Origin: Populus alba
Lineage: Eukaryota > Streptophyta > Magnoliopsida > Malpighiales > Salicaceae
Reading direction: 5' to 3'
Length of the DNA stretch: 64,000 nt
NCBI RefSeq assembly: GCF_005239225.2
Contig: NC_133295.1
Coordinates: forward strand, 1,426,001-1,490,000
The notes beneath the pieces were generated by a model. The model made no database searches and was not told where the DNA came from. It saw only the letters and a list, made by a program, of their open reading frames with translations. Positions 1 to 11,035 of the stretch are shown one piece after another. The first letter of the stretch is position 1. Each line of letters starts with the position of its first letter. A program made the translations under genes and the position numbers.

Positions 1-188
1 TATAATATTTAATTTATTTTCTCTTTTCACTTTTCATTTTATCTATTTTTGTTTCCTTTGTTTTGTTTTGTTTCTTTTTCTTCTATTTTCTTTTCTTGCT
101 TTTATTCTCTTCTTACACGTGCATGAGAGTTTGGTCACGTACATTAAGTGGTAGACTTTGTAGGGTATCCTCATCATTTTCAGAAAAT

Positions 189-2618
189 ATGGCCGAAGAA
201 GATAATCAATCACTTCATAATGAGAATAATGAGAATAACCGTATGAGAACACTTAGAGACCACATGAATCCCACAAGAACAAGTGCACCCTCATGCATAG
301 TTTTCCCTCCTGATGCATCTCATTTTAATTTTAAGCCAGGCATTATTCAACTCCTACCTTCTTTTCATGGTTTAGACTTAGAAAATCCATACTTGCATTT
401 AAGGGAATTTGAGGAGGTCTGTAATACCTATAATGACTCAAATTGTAGCGTGAACACCATTCGATTAAAGCTTTTTCCTTTTTCATTAAAAGATAAAGCT
501 AAAACATGGCTACAAAATTTGAGACCAGGATCCATTCGTGCTTGGGATGATATGCAACAACAATTTTTAAAGAAGTTTTTTCCATCTCACAGAACAAACT
601 CTTTCAAAAGACAAATCATCACTTTCACTCAAAAGCCAGGAGAAACATTTTACCAATGTTGGGATAGGTATCGAGATTTGCTTAATACTTGCCCACATCA
701 TGGTTTTGAAACATGGAGATTGGTTTCACATTTTTATGAAGGTTTAACACCTAGAGATAGGCAAATGGTTGAATTGATGTGCAATGGAACCTTTGAAGAT
801 AAAGACCCTAATGAAGCAATGGAGTACCTAGACTTGCTAGCCGAAAATGCTCAAAATTGGGACACCACAGGTACTTATGAGGCACCAAGTAAAACTCAAC
901 CTCATACATCTAGTGGGGGTATGCACAACCTTAGGGAAGATCATGACCTCCAAGCCAAGTTTGCATCTTTAGCTAGAAAAGTCGAGGCACTAGAATTAAA
1001 AAAGAGTGGTCAATTAAAATCTGTTCAAGACATTGTGTGTCAAATCTGTGAAACAATTGAGCATGCAACCAATGATTGTCCAACTTTGCCTTCTTTCAAA
1101 GAATGCCTCCATGAACAAGCCCATGCTTTAAACAGTTTCCAAAGACCCAACCATAACCCATACTCACAAACATATAACCCTGGTTGGAGAAATCACCCAA
1201 ATTTTAGTTGGAAGAGTGATAGCAACAATGCACAAACTTCACATCCACCGTTTCAAGCACACCATAATTTCCAAAATTCTCATGGATATGCACCTCCTTA
1301 TGCTCCACCTCCTAGAAGAAATTTTGAGGAAACATTGCATGCATTCATTGAAAAGCAGGAGACAATCAACACTCAACTTGCTCAAAGCATGACCGATTTT
1401 AAAGATGCTCTTGCAAAATTAACATCTGCTCTCAGTTTCCAAGAGAAAGGTAAGTTTCCTTCTCAACCACAGCAAAATCCAAAGGGGCAATACAATGCAA
1501 ATGCAAGTAGTTCTAGAAGCCAACACATGGATCAAGTCAAATCAGTCATCACTCTTCGTAGTGGTAAGGTTATTGAAAAACCTATTCTTGAACCTTGTGA
1601 GAAAGATGATGAGTCTATCTCTGAGGGTAAGGAAGGGGTTGAACCTGAACATTGCAAAGAAAAGGCTGATTCCCCGCCAGCACTTCCATTTCCTCATGCC
1701 ATGATCAAACAAAGGAAAGTTAGTCACAACTCTGAAATCTTTGAAATTTTCAAACAGGTAAGGATCAATATACCTTTGTTGGATGCTATTAAACAGGTTC
1801 CTTCCTATGCTAAATTTTTGAAAGATCTGTGCACTGTGAAGAGAAAATTGAATGTGAAAAAGAAAGCATTTTTAGCCGAACAAGTAAGTGCCATTCTTCA
1901 GAACAATAATGCTTTGAAATATAAAGACCCTGGTTGTCCTACAATTTCTTGCTTTATTGGAGAACATAAAATTGAAAGAGCCTTACTTGATCTTGGAGCT
2001 AGTGTGAATTTACTTCCATATTCAGTTTTTCAGAGTCTCAATCTAGGTGAGTTAAAACCAACCTCTGTAACTCTTTTACTCGCCGATAGATCTGTAAAAG
2101 TGCCTAGAGGAATAATTGAAGATGTGTTGGTACAAGTTGATAAATTCATTTATCCTGTGGATTTTGTTGTCTTGGACACGCAACCTATTGAAGCATGTAA
2201 TTCAATTCCTGTCATTTTAGGACGTCCATTTCTTGCCACTTCTAATGCATTGATTAATTGTAGGAATGGACTGATGAAGCTATCATTTGGAAACATGACA
2301 TTGGAGATGAATATTTTCAACATTTACAAGCAACCTGAAGATGATAATGATTTACAGGAAGTGGACTTTATTGAAAAATTAGTTCATGATCAATTTCAAA
2401 CCACTTCCAGTGAAACTGAGATTGATGAATCTGATGATTTGCAAATGGTCTACTTTCAGGAATCAAAGGCATGCAATTGGAGACCACAAATTGAAGAATT
2501 GCCACCACGATCAATTGAGCCCATACCTTCAAGTGTTCAACCACCAAAACCTGAATTGAAGCCGTTACCATTTAATCTCAAATACTCATTTTGGGAGAAA
2601 ATGAAACTTTTCCGGTAA
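189..2618 (+). CDS. Athila gag and aspartic protease
   Basis: This encodes the structural Gag polyprotein and the protease that processes it in the cytoplasmic virus-like particle. I chose the ATG at 189 because the frame upstream of it, open from 63, is a phenylalanine-rich leader unlike any Gag. The N-terminal half carries the Athila-type Gag core (FPPDASHF, then [10 protein letters not shown] and [12 protein letters not shown]). A CCHC zinc knuckle ([14 protein letters not shown]) sits near residue 322. The protease near residue 615 has the DLGAS active-site motif and a downstream ILGRPFLAT motif. The frame closes at 2618, just after pol begins in another frame. In most Athila elements gag and pol are one frame. 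Here a T-run near 2589 looks one base short, so this copy probably has a frameshift, unless that is a sequencing error in a homopolymer. Confidence 0.88.
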   Translation: MAEEDNQSLHNENNENNRMRTLRDHMNPTRTSAPSCIVFPPDASHFNFKPGIIQLLPSFHGLDLENPYLHLREFEEVCNTYNDSNCSVNTIRLKLFPFSLKDKAKTWLQNLRPGSIRAWDDMQQQFLKKFFPSHRTNSFKRQIITFTQKPGETFYQCWDRYRDLLNTCPHHGFETWRLVSHFYEGLTPRDRQMVELMCNGTFEDKDPNEAMEYLDLLAENAQNWDTTGTYEAPSKTQPHTSSGGMHNLREDHDLQAKFASLARKVEALELKKSGQLKSVQDIVCQICETIEHATNDCPTLPSFKECLHEQAHALNSFQRPNHNPYSQTYNPGWRNHPNFSWKSDSNNAQTSHPPFQAHHNFQNSHGYAPPYAPPPRRNFEETLHAFIEKQETINTQLAQSMTDFKDALAKLTSALSFQEKGKFPSQPQQNPKGQYNANASSSRSQHMDQVKSVITLRSGKVIEKPILEPCEKDDESISEGKEGVEPEHCKEKADSPPALPFPHAMIKQRKVSHNSEIFEIFKQVRINIPLLDAIKQVPSYAKFLKDLCTVKRKLNVKKKAFLAEQVSAILQNNNALKYKDPGCPTISCFIGEHKIERALLDLGASVNLLPYSVFQSLNLGELKPTSVTLLLADRSVKVPRGIIEDVLVQVDKFIYPVDFVVLDTQPIEACNSIPVILGRPFLATSNALINCRNGLMKLSFGNMTLEMNIFNIYKQPEDDNDLQEVDFIEKLVHDQFQTTSSETEIDESDDLQMVYFQESKACNWRPQIEELPPRSIEPIPSSVQPPKPELKPLPFNLKYSFWEKMKLFR

Positions 2619-5449
2619 TAATCTCTTCCAAACTTAATGCGCATCAAGAAGGTAAGTTATTACAGACTCTGAAAATGCACAAAAATGCATTAGGATGGAC
2701 CATAGTTGACATAAAAGGAATTAGCCCTTTGATTTGCACACACAGGATTTATTTGGAGGAAAATGCTAAACCCTCTAGAGAAATGCAACGAAGGCTTAAT
2801 CCTAATATGAAAGAAGTAGTGAAAAATGAAGTCATTAAGCTTCTAGATAATGGAATCATTTATCCTATTTCTGATAGCAAATGGGTAAGTCCTACCCAAG
2901 TTGTACCCAAAAAGTCTGGAGTCACTGTGATAACAAATGAGAAAAATGAGTTAATTCCAACTAGGACTGTTACGGGTTGGCGCATGTGCATTGACTATAG
3001 GAAACTTAATTCAATGACTAGAAAAGATCATTTCCCTTTACCTTTCATGGACCAAATCCTAGAAAGAGTTGCAGGTCATGAATTTTATTGTTTCCTAGAT
3101 GGTTATTCAGGTTACAATCAAATTGAAATTGCATTGGAAGATCAAGAGAAGACTACTTTCACATGTCCATTTGGTACTTTTGCATATCGAAGGATGCCTT
3201 TTGGATTATGTAATGCACCAGCCACGTTTCAAAGATGCATGCTTAGCATATTCAGTGATATGGTTGAACGTTTTCTTGAAATTTTTATGGATGATTTTTC
3301 TGTTTTTGGTGATTCATTTGATGATTGTTTGACTAACTTAGAAAAGGTTTTGAGCAGGTGTGAAGAGAAGAATCTTGTACTGAATTGGGAAAAATGTCAC
3401 TTTATGGTAACAAACGGCATCGTACTTGGTCACATTGTTTCATCGGAAGGAATTGAGGTTGACAAATCTAAAATCGAGTTAATTGCCAACTTACCAACAC
3501 CAAAATCTGTTAAAGATGTTAGATCATTCTTAGGACATGCTGGTTTTTACAGAAGGTTCATCAAAGATTTTAGTGTAATATCTAAGCCATTGAGTAACCT
3601 TCTAACAAAGGATAATATTTTTGAATGGACTGAACATTGTGAGGAAGCCTTTGTTAAACTTAAAAACTTGCTTACTTCTGCTCCTGTCATTCAACCTCCT
3701 GATTGGTCATTACCTTTTGAAATAATGTGTGATGCTAGTGATTATGCCGTGGGTGCTGTCTTGGGACAAAGAAAAGATAAGAAACCTTATGTGATTTACT
3801 ATGCAAGTAAAACTTTAAATAGTGCTCAAATGAATTACACTACCACTGAAAAAGAATTACTTGTAGTAGTATTTGCATGTGAAAAATTCAGATCTTATCT
3901 TGTTGGCTCACCTGTTGTTGTTTTTAGTGATCATGCAGCATTGAAATATCTTCTCTCTAAGAAAGATTCTAAGGCTAGATTGGTGCGGTGGATTTTGTTA
4001 CTTCAAGAATTTGATATCACAATCAAAGACAAGAAAGGCACCGAAAATGTTGTCGCAGATCATTTGTCAAGATTGACAACCGATTCGAGATCTGACATTA
4101 CACCAATCGATGACTACTTTCCTGATGAATCTTTATTTTCTGTCTCTACGATGCCTTGGTTTGCTAATATTGTTAATTTTCTTGTTTCAGGACAATTGCC
4201 AGCTCATTGGAGTACCCAAGACAAAAGAAAGTTCTTGAACGAAGTGAAGAACTTTTATTGGGATGACCCTTATTTATTCAAATATTGTCCTGATCAAATA
4301 TTTCGAAGATGCATTCCTGACAATGAGGTAAGTAGTGTCATTAAATTTTGTCATTCTGAGGCATGTGGGGGTCATTTCTCATCAAGAAAGACAACTGCAA
4401 AAATCTTACAAAGTGGATTTTACTGGCCCACCATGTTCAAAGACTCACATGCATTCTGTAAGATTTGTGAAAATTGTCAAAAGTTGGGATCTATTTCGAA
4501 ACGTCACATGATGCCTTTAAATCCTATTCTTGTCATTGAGATCTTTGACTGTTGGGGTATAGATTTCATGGGTCCATTCCCTCCATCATTTGGTTTCTTG
4601 TACATATTGGTCGCAGTAGATTATGTTTCAAAATGGATAGAGGCAATTCCAAGTCGAACCAATGATCACAAAACGGTGATAAAGTTTTTGAAAGAAAACA
4701 TTTTAAGTCGATTTGGAATCCCTCGAGCCATGATAAGTGACGGTGGAACACACTTTTGCAACAAGCCATTTGAGTCTTTAATGAAAAAATATGGAATCAC
4801 ACATAAAGTTGCCACCCCTTATCACCCTCAGACAAGTGGACAAGTAGAGCTTGCTAATAGGGAGATCAAACAAATCTTGGAGAAAACAGTGAACCCTAAT
4901 AGGAAAGACTGGTCTTTAAGACTTAATGATGCACTTTGGGCTTACCGAACTGCTTATAAAACATCATTAGGTATGTCACCTTATAGACTAGTCTATGGAA
5001 AACCTTGTCACTTGCCTGTGGAAATTGAACATAAAGCTTATTGGGCTATTAAAGCTTTCAATTCAAACCTTGATGATGCTAGTCAGCTGCGAAAATTGCA
5101 AATAAATGAGCTTGAGGAAATAAGAAATGATGCATATGACAATTCAAAAATTCATAAAGCAAGAATCAAAGACTTTCATGACAAGAAAATATTGAGAAAA
5201 ACATTCAATGTTGGTGAAAAAGTCTTGCTTTATAATTCTCGACTCCATTTATTTCCTGGAAAATTAAGATCAAGATGGAGCGGTCCTTTCATTGTGAAAC
5301 ATGTGTATCCATATGGGGCCTATGATATTGAGGATCCAAAGAATGGCAATGTTTTCAAGGTAAATGGGCATCGTTTGAAAGTTTATTTTGATAATTTTTC
5401 GGTTGAAAATGACTCTATTAAATTGAGTGATCCTGTATATAAAGATTGA
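2591..5449 (+). CDS. Athila pol: reverse transcriptase, RNase H, integrase
   Basis: This polyprotein copies the element's RNA into DNA and inserts it into chromosomes. The reverse transcriptase shows the [11 protein letters not shown] block and the catalytic FMDD (FMDDFSVFG) near residues 231-235. RNase H follows with [19 protein letters not shown] and SDHAALKYL. The integrase has an HHCC zinc-binding domain ([10 protein letters not shown] to CKICENC), and its catalytic D, D and E lie in [16 protein letters not shown] and [10 protein letters not shown]. No chromodomain follows, as expected for Athila. There is no good ATG at the start. The frame overlaps gag by 28 bases and is probably the continuation of one gag-pol frame broken by a single missing base. 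The rest is open for 952 codons, so decay is slight. Confidence 0.9.
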   Translation: MGENETFPVIISSKLNAHQEGKLLQTLKMHKNALGWTIVDIKGISPLICTHRIYLEENAKPSREMQRRLNPNMKEVVKNEVIKLLDNGIIYPISDSKWVSPTQVVPKKSGVTVITNEKNELIPTRTVTGWRMCIDYRKLNSMTRKDHFPLPFMDQILERVAGHEFYCFLDGYSGYNQIEIALEDQEKTTFTCPFGTFAYRRMPFGLCNAPATFQRCMLSIFSDMVERFLEIFMDDFSVFGDSFDDCLTNLEKVLSRCEEKNLVLNWEKCHFMVTNGIVLGHIVSSEGIEVDKSKIELIANLPTPKSVKDVRSFLGHAGFYRRFIKDFSVISKPLSNLLTKDNIFEWTEHCEEAFVKLKNLLTSAPVIQPPDWSLPFEIMCDASDYAVGAVLGQRKDKKPYVIYYASKTLNSAQMNYTTTEKELLVVVFACEKFRSYLVGSPVVVFSDHAALKYLLSKKDSKARLVRWILLLQEFDITIKDKKGTENVVADHLSRLTTDSRSDITPIDDYFPDESLFSVSTMPWFANIVNFLVSGQLPAHWSTQDKRKFLNEVKNFYWDDPYLFKYCPDQIFRRCIPDNEVSSVIKFCHSEACGGHFSSRKTTAKILQSGFYWPTMFKDSHAFCKICENCQKLGSISKRHMMPLNPILVIEIFDCWGIDFMGPFPPSFGFLYILVAVDYVSKWIEAIPSRTNDHKTVIKFLKENILSRFGIPRAMISDGGTHFCNKPFESLMKKYGITHKVATPYHPQTSGQVELANREIKQILEKTVNPNRKDWSLRLNDALWAYRTAYKTSLGMSPYRLVYGKPCHLPVEIEHKAYWAIKAFNSNLDDASQLRKLQINELEEIRNDAYDNSKIHKARIKDFHDKKILRKTFNVGEKVLLYNSRLHLFPGKLRSRWSGPFIVKHVYPYGAYDIEDPKNGNVFKVNGHRLKVYFDNFSVENDSIKLSDPVYKD

Positions 5450-5583
5450 TTCTTTTTCTCACATTGTTTTGTGTTTTGTTGTTTTGCTAGTCTCTCTTTC
5501 ACCCCGGTCAAATGGCGGATAACGGTACTCCGTGACTTAAGTCGGTTCTTTCAGTTTCCCAAATAACTGATATCTGTATATGT

Positions 5584-6054
5584 TTGTGTGCAAGATTGAG
5601 GTTGTTAATGAATCATGGAATTCCTGAAGATATCCGTTGGTTAATTGAAGCAAAGGTTCGATTATCAGGTGAGTCATCCAATTCTTTCATTTCACACATG
5701 CCTGGAACAGGTAAAAGCACTTTTGCAAAGAAACGTCGTGCAAAACGACTGAAAGTCTGTCATCGACGTGCCAGATGGACTTGTAATATGACATGTCGTT
5801 CTTTAGGAATGGTATCTGTAAACCGTGAAGATAAGATACAATTCATTAAGGATGGCCTGAGTAAGGGGTCTTTAGATAATCTTTTGTTGACCCTTGAGAC
5901 GCATCCTAGTGGAGATGTGCATCGTGTAATTCATGATTTATGGCCACAATTCCATAAAGAACATGATCGACTTAGTCTTGGGAATCTGACTAAAAAAGAC
6001 CCTGTTTGCCAGTTTTTAAGAAAACTGGATGGGAAGCCTATCCCCGACCCATAG
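5584..6054 (+). CDS. Unassigned basic 156-aa ORF between pol and LOG
   Basis: I do not recognise this ORF. It encodes 156 residues starting MCARLRLLMNHGIPEDIRWL. A strongly basic stretch lies near residues 49-66 (KKRRAKRLKVCHRRARW), with spaced cysteine and histidine residues that could bind metal or nucleic acid. PGTGKST at about residues 40-46 resembles a P-loop, but nothing else of an ATPase is visible, so I do not call one. It lies 134 bp after pol and 244 bp before the LOG-like gene. That is the region where Athila elements often have an env-like or accessory ORF, so it may be an accessory reading frame or a remnant of one. An uninterrupted frame in such a diverged stretch is mildly suggestive of coding. 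Confidence 0.5.
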   Translation: MCARLRLLMNHGIPEDIRWLIEAKVRLSGESSNSFISHMPGTGKSTFAKKRRAKRLKVCHRRARWTCNMTCRSLGMVSVNREDKIQFIKDGLSKGSLDNLLLTLETHPSGDVHRVIHDLWPQFHKEHDRLSLGNLTKKDPVCQFLRKLDGKPIPDP

Positions 6055-6226
6055 AGGGCGTTTAAGCCGTTCTTGGACGTAAAACCAAGGGAAGATGTGA
6101 GCCACAATCACAACTACCTGTACATACATGCTTTTTCAAAATAAATAATTAATAAAGAGAGAGAGTTTGTGAGACTACAGTTGGCCTACATATAGGTGGT
6201 ATGATTGCATTTTCACTTTTTTCATC

Positions 6227-6234
6227 TATAAATT
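6227..6234 (+). promoter_or_regulatory. TATA-like box upstream of the LOG-like gene
   Basis: TATAAATT lies 65 bp upstream of the LOG ATG. A pyrimidine-rich stretch between them (TTCTCTTCCTTCCC) looks like a plant 5' UTR. If used, transcription would start near 6258. This would give the captured gene its own promoter inside the element. It is inferred from sequence only. Confidence 0.4.
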
Positions 6235-6298
6235 CTTCTCTTCCTTCCCTTCATTTCTACTCATCCCATATATTCATCAAATATAGAAGTGTGTAGAA

Positions 6299-6952
6299 AT
6301 GGCAGGTTCCTCAAGTCATCATATAAGAAATATTTGTGTTTTCGGTGGATCCAGTTCTGGGAAAGAAAAAGAGTTTTTAGAATCAGCAAATCATCTTGGT
6401 CAGGTACTAGCTGAGAGAAAGATTCATTTAGTGTATGGGGGAGGTAGCCTTGGGTTAATGGGAGGTGTGTCAATGGCTGCATTTTTGGGAGGCAGTCAAG
6501 TTTTGGGGGTTGTCCCCAAAGCTTTAGTAACTGGGGACATCATTGGAAAAACAATTGGAGAGGAACTACAGGTCCCAACAATGTCTGACCGACTGAATAC
6601 CATGTTTAACCATGCTGATGCCTTCATTGCCTTACCAGGTGGTCTGGGCACATTGGAAGAGATCTTTCATATTTCATCTTGGGCACAACTGCACATTCAC
6701 CATAAACCTATAGGTTTGTTAAACGTTAATGGTTTTTATGATAAGTTGCTGTCTTTCCTTGATCAAGCTGTGGAACAGGAATTTCTAACATCTTCGGCAC
6801 GACAAATCATAATCTCTGCTGCTACTGCTGAACAATTGATTGACCAACTACAATCTTTCATCCCTATCATTGATCCCTGCATGAGTCGCCTAGATTGGTC
6901 AACTAAGGAAAGTCGTAAAAAGCTTAGATTAGATTTGGGCCTTCATCTATGA
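6299..6952 (+). CDS. LOG: LOG-type cytokinin riboside 5'-monophosphate phosphoribohydrolase carried by the retrotransposon
   Basis: LOG enzymes cut the ribose phosphate from cytokinin nucleotides and release active free-base cytokinin in the cytosol. The 217-residue product is full length for the family. It shows the N-terminal nucleotide-binding part (ICVFGGSSSG near residues 12-21, LVYGGGSLGLMG near 44-55), the hallmark PGGLGTLEE at 113-121, and the downstream WAQL, HKPIGLLNV and GFYDKLLSF blocks. Arg98 of the usual M-x-x-R-K motif is present, but the lysine is replaced by leucine (MSDRLN). The ATG is in reasonable context, with G at -3 and +4. Plant LOG genes normally contain several introns; this one has none. 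It sits between Athila pol and the 3' LTR on the same strand, in the usual env-like slot, so it looks like a captured cDNA copy. Activity is unproven, but no stop or frameshift is visible. Confidence 0.85.
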   Translation: MAGSSSHHIRNICVFGGSSSGKEKEFLESANHLGQVLAERKIHLVYGGGSLGLMGGVSMAAFLGGSQVLGVVPKALVTGDIIGKTIGEELQVPTMSDRLNTMFNHADAFIALPGGLGTLEEIFHISSWAQLHIHHKPIGLLNVNGFYDKLLSFLDQAVEQEFLTSSARQIIISAATAEQLIDQLQSFIPIIDPCMSRLDWSTKESRKKLRLDLGLHL

Positions 6953-8181
6953 AAACTTGTGTCTTTTGGTTTTATTAATAGCATATTATTTTGTTTTGTT
7001 ACTTCTTATGTTTGTTTAAGTGTATTTCAGGTTTGTCATTATTCGCTGTTTCAGGTGATGTCTTCTAAACTCTATCTTTCTACCTTACGACATTGAGGAC
7101 AATGTCTCGTTTTGGTTGGGGGGAGAGGGTAGTACTTCAAAAAAAAAAAAAAAAAAAAACTAACTTGCTAACTGTTTTTGCTATTATTAAAACCATTTGA
7201 CAAAATTGTTATTAGGATGGCAGAGTATGGAATCAATTTTATTGACTCTAGAGACGCATCTTAGTAAGTTTCATTACCAAGGTCTATCATAATACTTCTT
7301 GAAATATTCAGGTTTACAAACTCTCACATTGTTATCACTTGATTCTGCTCCTATACTCATTTAACAAGTATTATTAAACCTTCATTTTCACACACACACT
7401 TTAACATATGATTGTGGGTTGCACATTGGATTATTACATTAATTATGTTCTTTTGTTGAAGGTAACAACTAAGGGAAAAGGATAGTATATAATTTGCAAA
7501 GAAAAAAAAAAAGATAGTATTGATGATAATAAAACGTGGATAAGTTTGGTTTCGTAGCCTCCCTAACCTAAGCAATTAAGCCCAAAGGGGTGTTTTAACA
7601 CCTAATACCCTAAAGTCAACTGACTTGGGAGCTATTGGCCCAAAGCTTGTTACATGGGTTAAGGAGAAAAGCTTAAGGGAATCAAACATTGCACTATCTA
7701 CGTATCAGTATCTGCAACCCGAGTTGTTAAGCTCGTAGGGGTGTCTCAACACCTAATGCCCTAAGACCAACTGGTCTGGGAGTCATTAGCCTAAAACTCG
7801 TTACATGGGTTAAAGATACATTGTGTTTTAAGTTGTATGTGTATATAAATAAAAAGAAAATAAAAAGAAAAAAAAAAGAGAAAAAAAAAAAAGAAGAAAA
7901 AATCCCAACCCAAGGAAGTTCACCTTAAACATTTGAATATAATATTGTTTTCTTCCAACAAAAGCCCCATCATCTATGTTTTCATTGAGCACACAAAAAG
8001 AAGGTTATTAATATCTTGTTTACGAAGTATGAAGCAGGAATATAAATTTAATGAGAGTTTGTTTATCTGGATAGATTAATGGAAGTTGAATGATGAATGC
8101 CTTGCTTTGTGGAACTTGCAAATTGTTTCTCTATTTTAACGCTTTAGATTACTAGGGACTAGTAATAAGCTGGTTGGGGGG
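6953..8181 (+). other. Non-coding 3' tail of the Athila element
   Basis: No credible gene is seen. The stretch contains a first polypurine-tract-like run at about 7114-7130 (GGTTGGGGGGAGAGGG), then a run of 21 A at 7139-7159, an imperfect direct repeat (about 7570-7660 and 7721-7812), and an A-rich tract near 7850-7900. The true polypurine tract GGTTGGGGGG at 8172-8181 abuts the 3' LTR. Long 3' non-coding tails are usual in Athila elements. Confidence 0.7.
7570..7812 (+). repeat. Imperfect direct repeat in the Athila tail, period about 151 bp
   Basis: Two copies share GGGGTGT..CAACACCTAAT.CCCTAA followed by GTTACATGGGTTAA, near 7588 and 7739. They diverge by numerous substitutions, so the duplication is old relative to the element's age. 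Confidence 0.65.
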
Positions 8182-9887
8182 TGTGATTAGTACTTAAAAG
8201 TGCATGTTTATCAAGGTTTTATATCATCATTTTGCACTTGAAGTATCAATAACTCCTTAACTAAAGCATGTTTTATAATAACAAGTTTGATATTATAAGA
8301 TACCTTAATTTATGGTAAATGCTCATTTTAAATGCAGGACTATCACATAAATAAAAGGATTGATTGATGAGTTTAAGCATTGAAAGTTAAAGGACAAAGA
8401 GATGGCCAAACTTAGAAAAGAGATGTCGGTGCAGTCCAAACCGGAACATTGCTCGGTAATTGGATCATATCTGGAGCTCTAGATTTCGGATTTAGGTCCA
8501 CTTTATATGGATGGAAAGGTAAGACAAAAGCCTACAACTTTCAATGAGGAGCCCAAGATTTGAAAAGGTCGTTTTGAAGTCCAAATTGAAGGAACAACGA
8601 AGAAGTCCGAAGCTGTCCTGCAGCCCAAACACTATTTAGTGTTCAGCCCATATCTTGAGTTCTAGAAGTCCAAATGACCTCATCTTTTTTTTGTTGGAAA
8701 GCTGAGACAATTTCCTAGAACATTCTTGAGGATTCTGGGCAAATTATGATGTTAGCAATGATGTCTTGATCAGACAAGAAGATAAGGATTGTTATCTAGT
8801 CAAGATGTGGCCACCCACTCATCAATTAGTCAACAAATCAATAGTTCCAAATTTTGCCATGTATTGAGGCATCTTGGTTTCCAGATCAAGATCATGCTCT
8901 TGCTTTCTCTCTTTGTATTGTTTATGTCTTGCTTTCATTAATATCAAGTTTATGCACTTCATTTCCTTTCTTTTACTTAGTTAACTTCTTTCTCATTTAT
9001 GTTCTTATCTTGTTTATTTATGTTTCTTTCTTTCATTATGTTTAGTTAAGTTAATTATGTCAAGGTGAAAAGGGTACACTAATGGTGTAAGAATAAGTAT
9101 AATATAAACTTAATATGGACCTTAACGTTGGATACTAACATGTTTTATATTTGTTATCTTGTTCACTTTTAATACTTTGCTTGTTAAATGGTTAATCTAG
9201 ATTTATGTTGTATAACACTTGGTACAACAAATACTTGGTACTTTCATAGCCCATACTGTATGGTATAACCGACACCTGAGCTATGAAAGGGACATGATTT
9301 GTTGTTAACATAAGTTATAATCATGAATGCCTGCCAACATTTACAAGTATTAGCTTTATTCGAATAAGATAACTAATGTAATCATGTTAACAATTTATAA
9401 TCTGATTGGAACCTCCTTTATGTGTGGTTTCCAATTGAGTAATAAGAGTTTATATTATACTTGTTTGAAGTACCATTAGTGGATCCTCTAACCTTGACAT
9501 TTGTTTTTATCATTGTTTAATCCTTACGTTAATCTTTCATCTCAAAGTTCTCATTAATTTCTTCATCTTCTGCTTTTATTATTGTTATTATTGTTATTAT
9601 TATTATTATTATTATTTACATTCTGTAATATATCCTCTTGATCTTTTCATAAACTTAGTATATAGGCTGGAAACCTGTGACCCGATCTTTTGGATCATTC
9701 TCAGGTGTAACAACGCCACGTACTGAGTGTTATTGTTGTTATTGTTATTGTTGTTGTTGTTTTGTTGTCTTGTTATTTATAATTTATACAATTAACCTCT
9801 CTGTGGTTCGACCCCGGTCTTGCCGGGTTATTTATTACTTCGACACTCCTGCACTTGGGAAAAGACATCAAGCTTTTGGTCGTGTCA
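8182..9887 (+). repeat. 3' LTR of the Athila element
   Basis: The LTR begins TGTGATTAGTAC directly after the GGTTGGGGGG polypurine tract and ends CGTGTCA, giving TG...CA ends and 1706 bp. Just upstream of the end is the GGTTCGACCCCGGTCTTGCC stretch and GACACTCCTGCACTTG, which resemble Athila LTR ends known to me. The following bases, AAGAG, would be the target duplication, but the other copy is off window. ATT/GTT microsatellites lie near 9580-9620 and 9730-9765. Confidence 0.72.
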
Positions 9888-10629
9888 AAGAGCCCAAGCC
9901 TACATTACATGCCTAATCAAGCCCTTTTTTATCAAAGGCAAGCAATTTGGATCGGTAGGCAGTGCTTTCTCATGTGAACCAAATTATTATTCATGCAAAT
10001 AAAATGAATGCTTTCAAGACTAGTTCTTCGAAACTCTCATATTAAATCTTGAACCATTTCGACCAGCCAAATGTCACTTCATATTTTTCACCAAAAGCAA
10101 AACAAAAGGTTTTCATCACTTCTGATAACCTCTCCATAGGAATCACTTGAATTTCTTCATAATGAGTTCGTTTTGAATCGATGTCAAAAGGATTTATGTG
10201 TCTGGAATGGCTTTGAAATTCCAAAAATTTCTGCATGAAAACAACTCCTTGTCAAACCTTCCTTCGCATAGCCTCATCCCCAAACCCGAATTGAACACTT
10301 GGGGGCATGATCAAGTTGGGGGGTAATAAAGAAACATTTGGTAGGGCTGGCTCCATGATTCCTTTTCTAATAAACTACCGAGCAAAATTGACAACCCTTG
10401 AGATAAAGGATGGAGGACAAAGAAGTATGATGATATCAAGTCTTTCCTAGGGGTCAAGATCATAAGAGATGACTCGACTAAGCAAGAGCGAAAAAGCCAT
10501 CAAAGTTCACTGCCAACACTCCAACTTTTGAGAAAAGAAAGACACCATGAAGAAATGGGGACCTATATTTCTCAGGTACGTGTACATGCATATTGATCAT
10601 AATGCATTGTTTTTAGCATTGTCAGATTG

Positions 10630-11035
10630 GTGTTTCATCATCACCTTTTGGGTAGTGCATTTTCTAACCCTACCTCATTCCGAGTGCGCCTTTGAGCCCT
10701 CACTTCCTTTTTATGCGCCTTTGAGCCATCATTTTTCAGGTAGTGCTTTTTCTAACCCTACCTCATTTCGAGTGCGCCTTTGAGCCCGCACTTCTTAGGT
10801 AGTGCGTTTTCTAACCCTACCTCATTTCGAGTGCGCCTTTGAGCCACCAACTCTTGGGTAGTGCGTTTTCTAACCCTACCTCATTTCAAGTGCACCTTTA
10901 AGCCACCATCTTTTGGGTAGTGTATTTTCTAACCCTACCTCCTTTTGAGCGCACCTTTGAGCCCTCACTTTTTAGGTAGTGCGTTTTCTAACCCTACCTC
11001 CTTTCGAGTGTGCCTTTGAGCCATCGTCAACATTT
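10630..11035 (+). repeat. Minisatellite A in Tat-like element 1
   Basis: About seven units of roughly 58 bp are visible. Each has GTGCGTTTTCTAACCCTACC and CGAGTGCGCCTTTGAGCC. The same unit, in reverse complement, makes the large array at 52760-54150. Confidence 0.85.

Larger units (their letters stand above)
1..9887 (+). mobile_element. Athila-type Ty3/gypsy retrotransposon carrying a LOG gene (5' end off window)
   Basis: An LTR retrotransposon lies on the plus strand. The order is gag-protease, reverse transcriptase, RNase H and integrase with no chromodomain, which is the Ty3/gypsy order. The gag N-terminus, the FMDD reverse-transcriptase box and the 1.7-kb LTR point to the Athila lineage. 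Behind pol come two further ORFs (5584-6054 and the LOG-like gene at 6299-6952), about 1.2 kb of non-coding tail, a polypurine tract and the 3' LTR. The right edge is supported independently: the sequence from about 9888 matches, in reverse complement, the Tat-like element around 54873-54915. The Athila element therefore sits inside a Tat-like element. The 5' LTR, primer-binding site and left target duplication are outside the window. Confidence 0.88.

Noticed and set aside
5700..5722. P-loop ATPase in the 156-aa ORF
   Set aside because: PGTGKST matches a Walker A pattern, but there is no Walker B or fold context; a chance match is likely.
7139..7159. Poly(A) tail proving a processed LOG retrogene
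   Set aside because: An Athila-like GAGGACAATG..TTGGGGGG stretch lies between the LOG stop and the A run, so the A run probably belongs to the element.
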